Shown here in pieces: positions 62,333 through 64,000 of a stretch of DNA of 64,000 nt. The translations under genes were made by a program, and so were the position numbers. Under the pieces are notes generated by a model. The model worked only from the letters and a program-made list of their open reading frames with translations. It ran no database searches and was not told the origin of the DNA. Positions within the stretch are counted from its first letter, which is position 1. The number at the start of each line of letters is the position of its first letter. The DNA comes from Crotophaga sulcirostris (Eukaryota > Chordata > Aves > Cuculiformes > Crotophagidae), in contig VYZB01000134.1 of NCBI GenBank assembly GCA_013397455.1, forward strand, positions 1,086,709 to 1,150,708. Direction: 5' to 3'.

Positions 62333-64000
62333 GTTTGCTAGTAGTGGAGAGTGAAAAAAAAAAATTTAAAAAGTGATAATGGGAAACCCAGTATTCACCA
62401 TGTGGGAATATTGAGCTTCCAGTCTTTGTAAGAAGAGATAATGCCTTGTGTTCAACCAACTGATAACAGGTGTGAGAGGGAAACTGAAGAAGGCACGGGT
62501 GTACAAGCCCTCCAAACTAACTGGGAAATTAGAAGGCCCAACTGAATCAGTTCTGTGTCATAAGCTTATTTAGTGTTTGCAGTTGTAACAGCTGTTTTAA
62601 CAAAAATTATGACCTCCACTGATAAAACTTGATCCTTTTCTCCTTATTCTGATTGTGCTTCATTGTCTGCCATGCAGGAGCGAATAGTTGCATGACCCTG
62701 TAAAGAAAATTAAAGAAAAACTCTCGGATGAGCAGCTGGCACGAAAAAAAAAGTGTTTTCCATGTCTCCTCCTTGACTTGGAATGACATTGGGACTCACG
62801 CTGATGCTCTACCTAATCTCATTTGCATACTACCTCTGGGCATCATAGTCCTCAGGGCTAGCTGTCGGTGTTTCAGGAAGCATTTCCGCCAAGTAGATGC
62901 ATTCCCTGTGTAGTGCTTGCTGCTCTTTGACCAGGCCAGCAGCTTCCCTAAGCAGTGGTAGCTGTAGTATCGGACAGGGGCTCTGCACTATATAATTATG
63001 ATTATGGACTGGGAACAGGAATGAGTTGTTACTCTTTCTTGTAGGACTTCTTTTTATTTTTCATTTGAACTGTGAATAATTTTCTTGATGTATCTAGTTG
63101 ACCCGGCTGTTCACTTGGTGGTGGTAAATTTTTGCCTGCCTTGATTGATTTAAAAGCCCCTTTTTAGCCATTTCTGCAGTATTGCTGGTGACAGCTGATC
63201 CACACAGTTCTGCTTCTTATTGTGACAAGTGGTATTTGGTTTCACATTGGAAATTTGCAGCTTGGAGACAATTGAAAGAAACCATATGCAGTAGTGAGTT
63301 AGGTGAACTGCTGTTGATTTGTTCTATTTCTATTCTAAAGAATCCTCTGAGCACTTGTTCATCTCTCCAGTTATCTCCCTTGCACCAAGGACTTGTACTA
63401 GCACACTTCTTGGTTTGCGTGCTGATGCGGCTGAGGAAAGGATCAGGAAGAAAGTCTGAACTGCTTGTGTACAGAACCTAACTTTCTTACTTCTATCATT
63501 ATTATTACACAGTTCTTCTGGGGGCTGTGGCACAGATGTGTTATCTCATGCTACCTAAATGGAATTATGGAGTACTAACTATGCACCACTTTGGCTGATA
63601 GTTTTAAATCCAAAGGAGAAAGCCAGTGGGCAGTATAAAAACAGACAGTTCAGCATCAGAAACTTGCTTGTTGCTGGTATGCCAGCACTCTAGTGTGTTA
63701 GTGCAGGACACACGGGGGAGAGATTGGCATCTCATTTCTATCCCTTTTTGCACTAGTAACAGTTTAAGAGGGCAGAGTAAAGGTAAACATTACTGTCCTG
63801 CTTCTACTTCCGCTGTTCAGGTAGTCATTTAGGTGAGGTGTTTGGTAAATTACATCTGATAAGGACAAAAGACAAAGTAGCTATGTTTCCTGTCCCCCTC
63901 AAGATGAATAATCCAGATGTGGAAATGCTGCACAGTACAATGCTTCTGTCATTTTGCTGTGCAGACTGTTCTGCTTTTAGATGTTAAGTGACTCCTTTAG
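62333..64000 (+). other. WDR41: WDR41 intron 11 (partial)
   Basis: I searched the 1.67 kb after exon 11 for the next coding segment (aromatic-rich, then a long C-terminal blade region) and found no acceptor followed by matching sequence. The remaining exons therefore lie to the right of the window. Confidence 0.7.

Noticed and set aside
62391..62416. Short resemblance to the expected next WDR41 exon (an aromatic-Met-Trp word) after a CCCAG
   Set aside because: It meets TGA after a few codons, lacks a pyrimidine tract, and would leave a 60-base intron. Judged coincidence.
1..64000. CRISPR arrays, operons, tRNA or rRNA genes
   Set aside because: I scanned for regular direct repeats with spacers, clustered bacterial-type genes and cloverleaf A/B-box patterns and found none. 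The sequence is vertebrate nuclear DNA.

Overview
The window is vertebrate nuclear DNA and almost certainly avian. Four CR1 retroposon 3' ends with bird-type tails, an ERV solo LTR, a spliced gene with GT-AG introns, a CpG-island promoter and a long gene-poor flank all point that way. There is no bacterial or viral gene organisation. The one gene I can assemble with confidence is WDR41 on the + strand. In tetrapods, as I recall, WDR41 has the homeobox gene OTP on its 5' side, and in birds this segment lies on the Z chromosome. Both of those statements are remembered synteny, not something the sequence shows.

Layout. Positions 1-about 820 hold a GC-rich edge, an AT-rich block with a possible polyadenylation signal, and a second CpG-rich patch. 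This may be the 3' flank or 3' UTR of OTP, whose coding part is not in the window. From about 830 to 42,790 is a roughly 42-kb intergenic region with no convincing protein-coding gene. It holds CR1 copies (3386-3575 +, 8825-9275 -, 35371-36660 -, 42360-42480 +), an older CR1-like remnant (18640-18790), a MIR-like SINE fossil (25381-25505) and another old amniote-type repeat fragment (39365-39446). It also has simple repeats, a small CpG-rich patch (29500-29665), and several AT-rich blocks dense in homeodomain/POU-type motifs that look like candidate conserved non-coding elements. The clearest of these is 29930-30420.

From about 42,795 a CpG island holds the WDR41 promoter and first exon. Eleven coding exons were placed by reading splice sites and translating across them: 43028-43078, 46912-47027, 51117-51165, 53678-53809, 54180-54242, 54721-54832, 56191-56253, 57456-57566, 58861-59045, 61138-61259 and 62244-62332. 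Phases join without a stop and give 364 codons plus one base. The remaining C-terminal part (about 95 residues by comparison with a roughly 459-residue human protein) lies beyond 64,000. WDR41 is the beta-propeller subunit of the C9orf72-SMCR8-WDR41 complex, which acts at lysosomes.

The most interesting points are: an in-frame upstream ATG that would add 67 residues to WDR41; a complete 729-bp antisense solo LTR in intron 3 with a perfect 5-bp target duplication; an atypical exon-11 donor whose read-through gives a short alternative C-terminus; and the CpG-plus-octamer block in the intergenic region. I found no evidence for a wholly new biological system.
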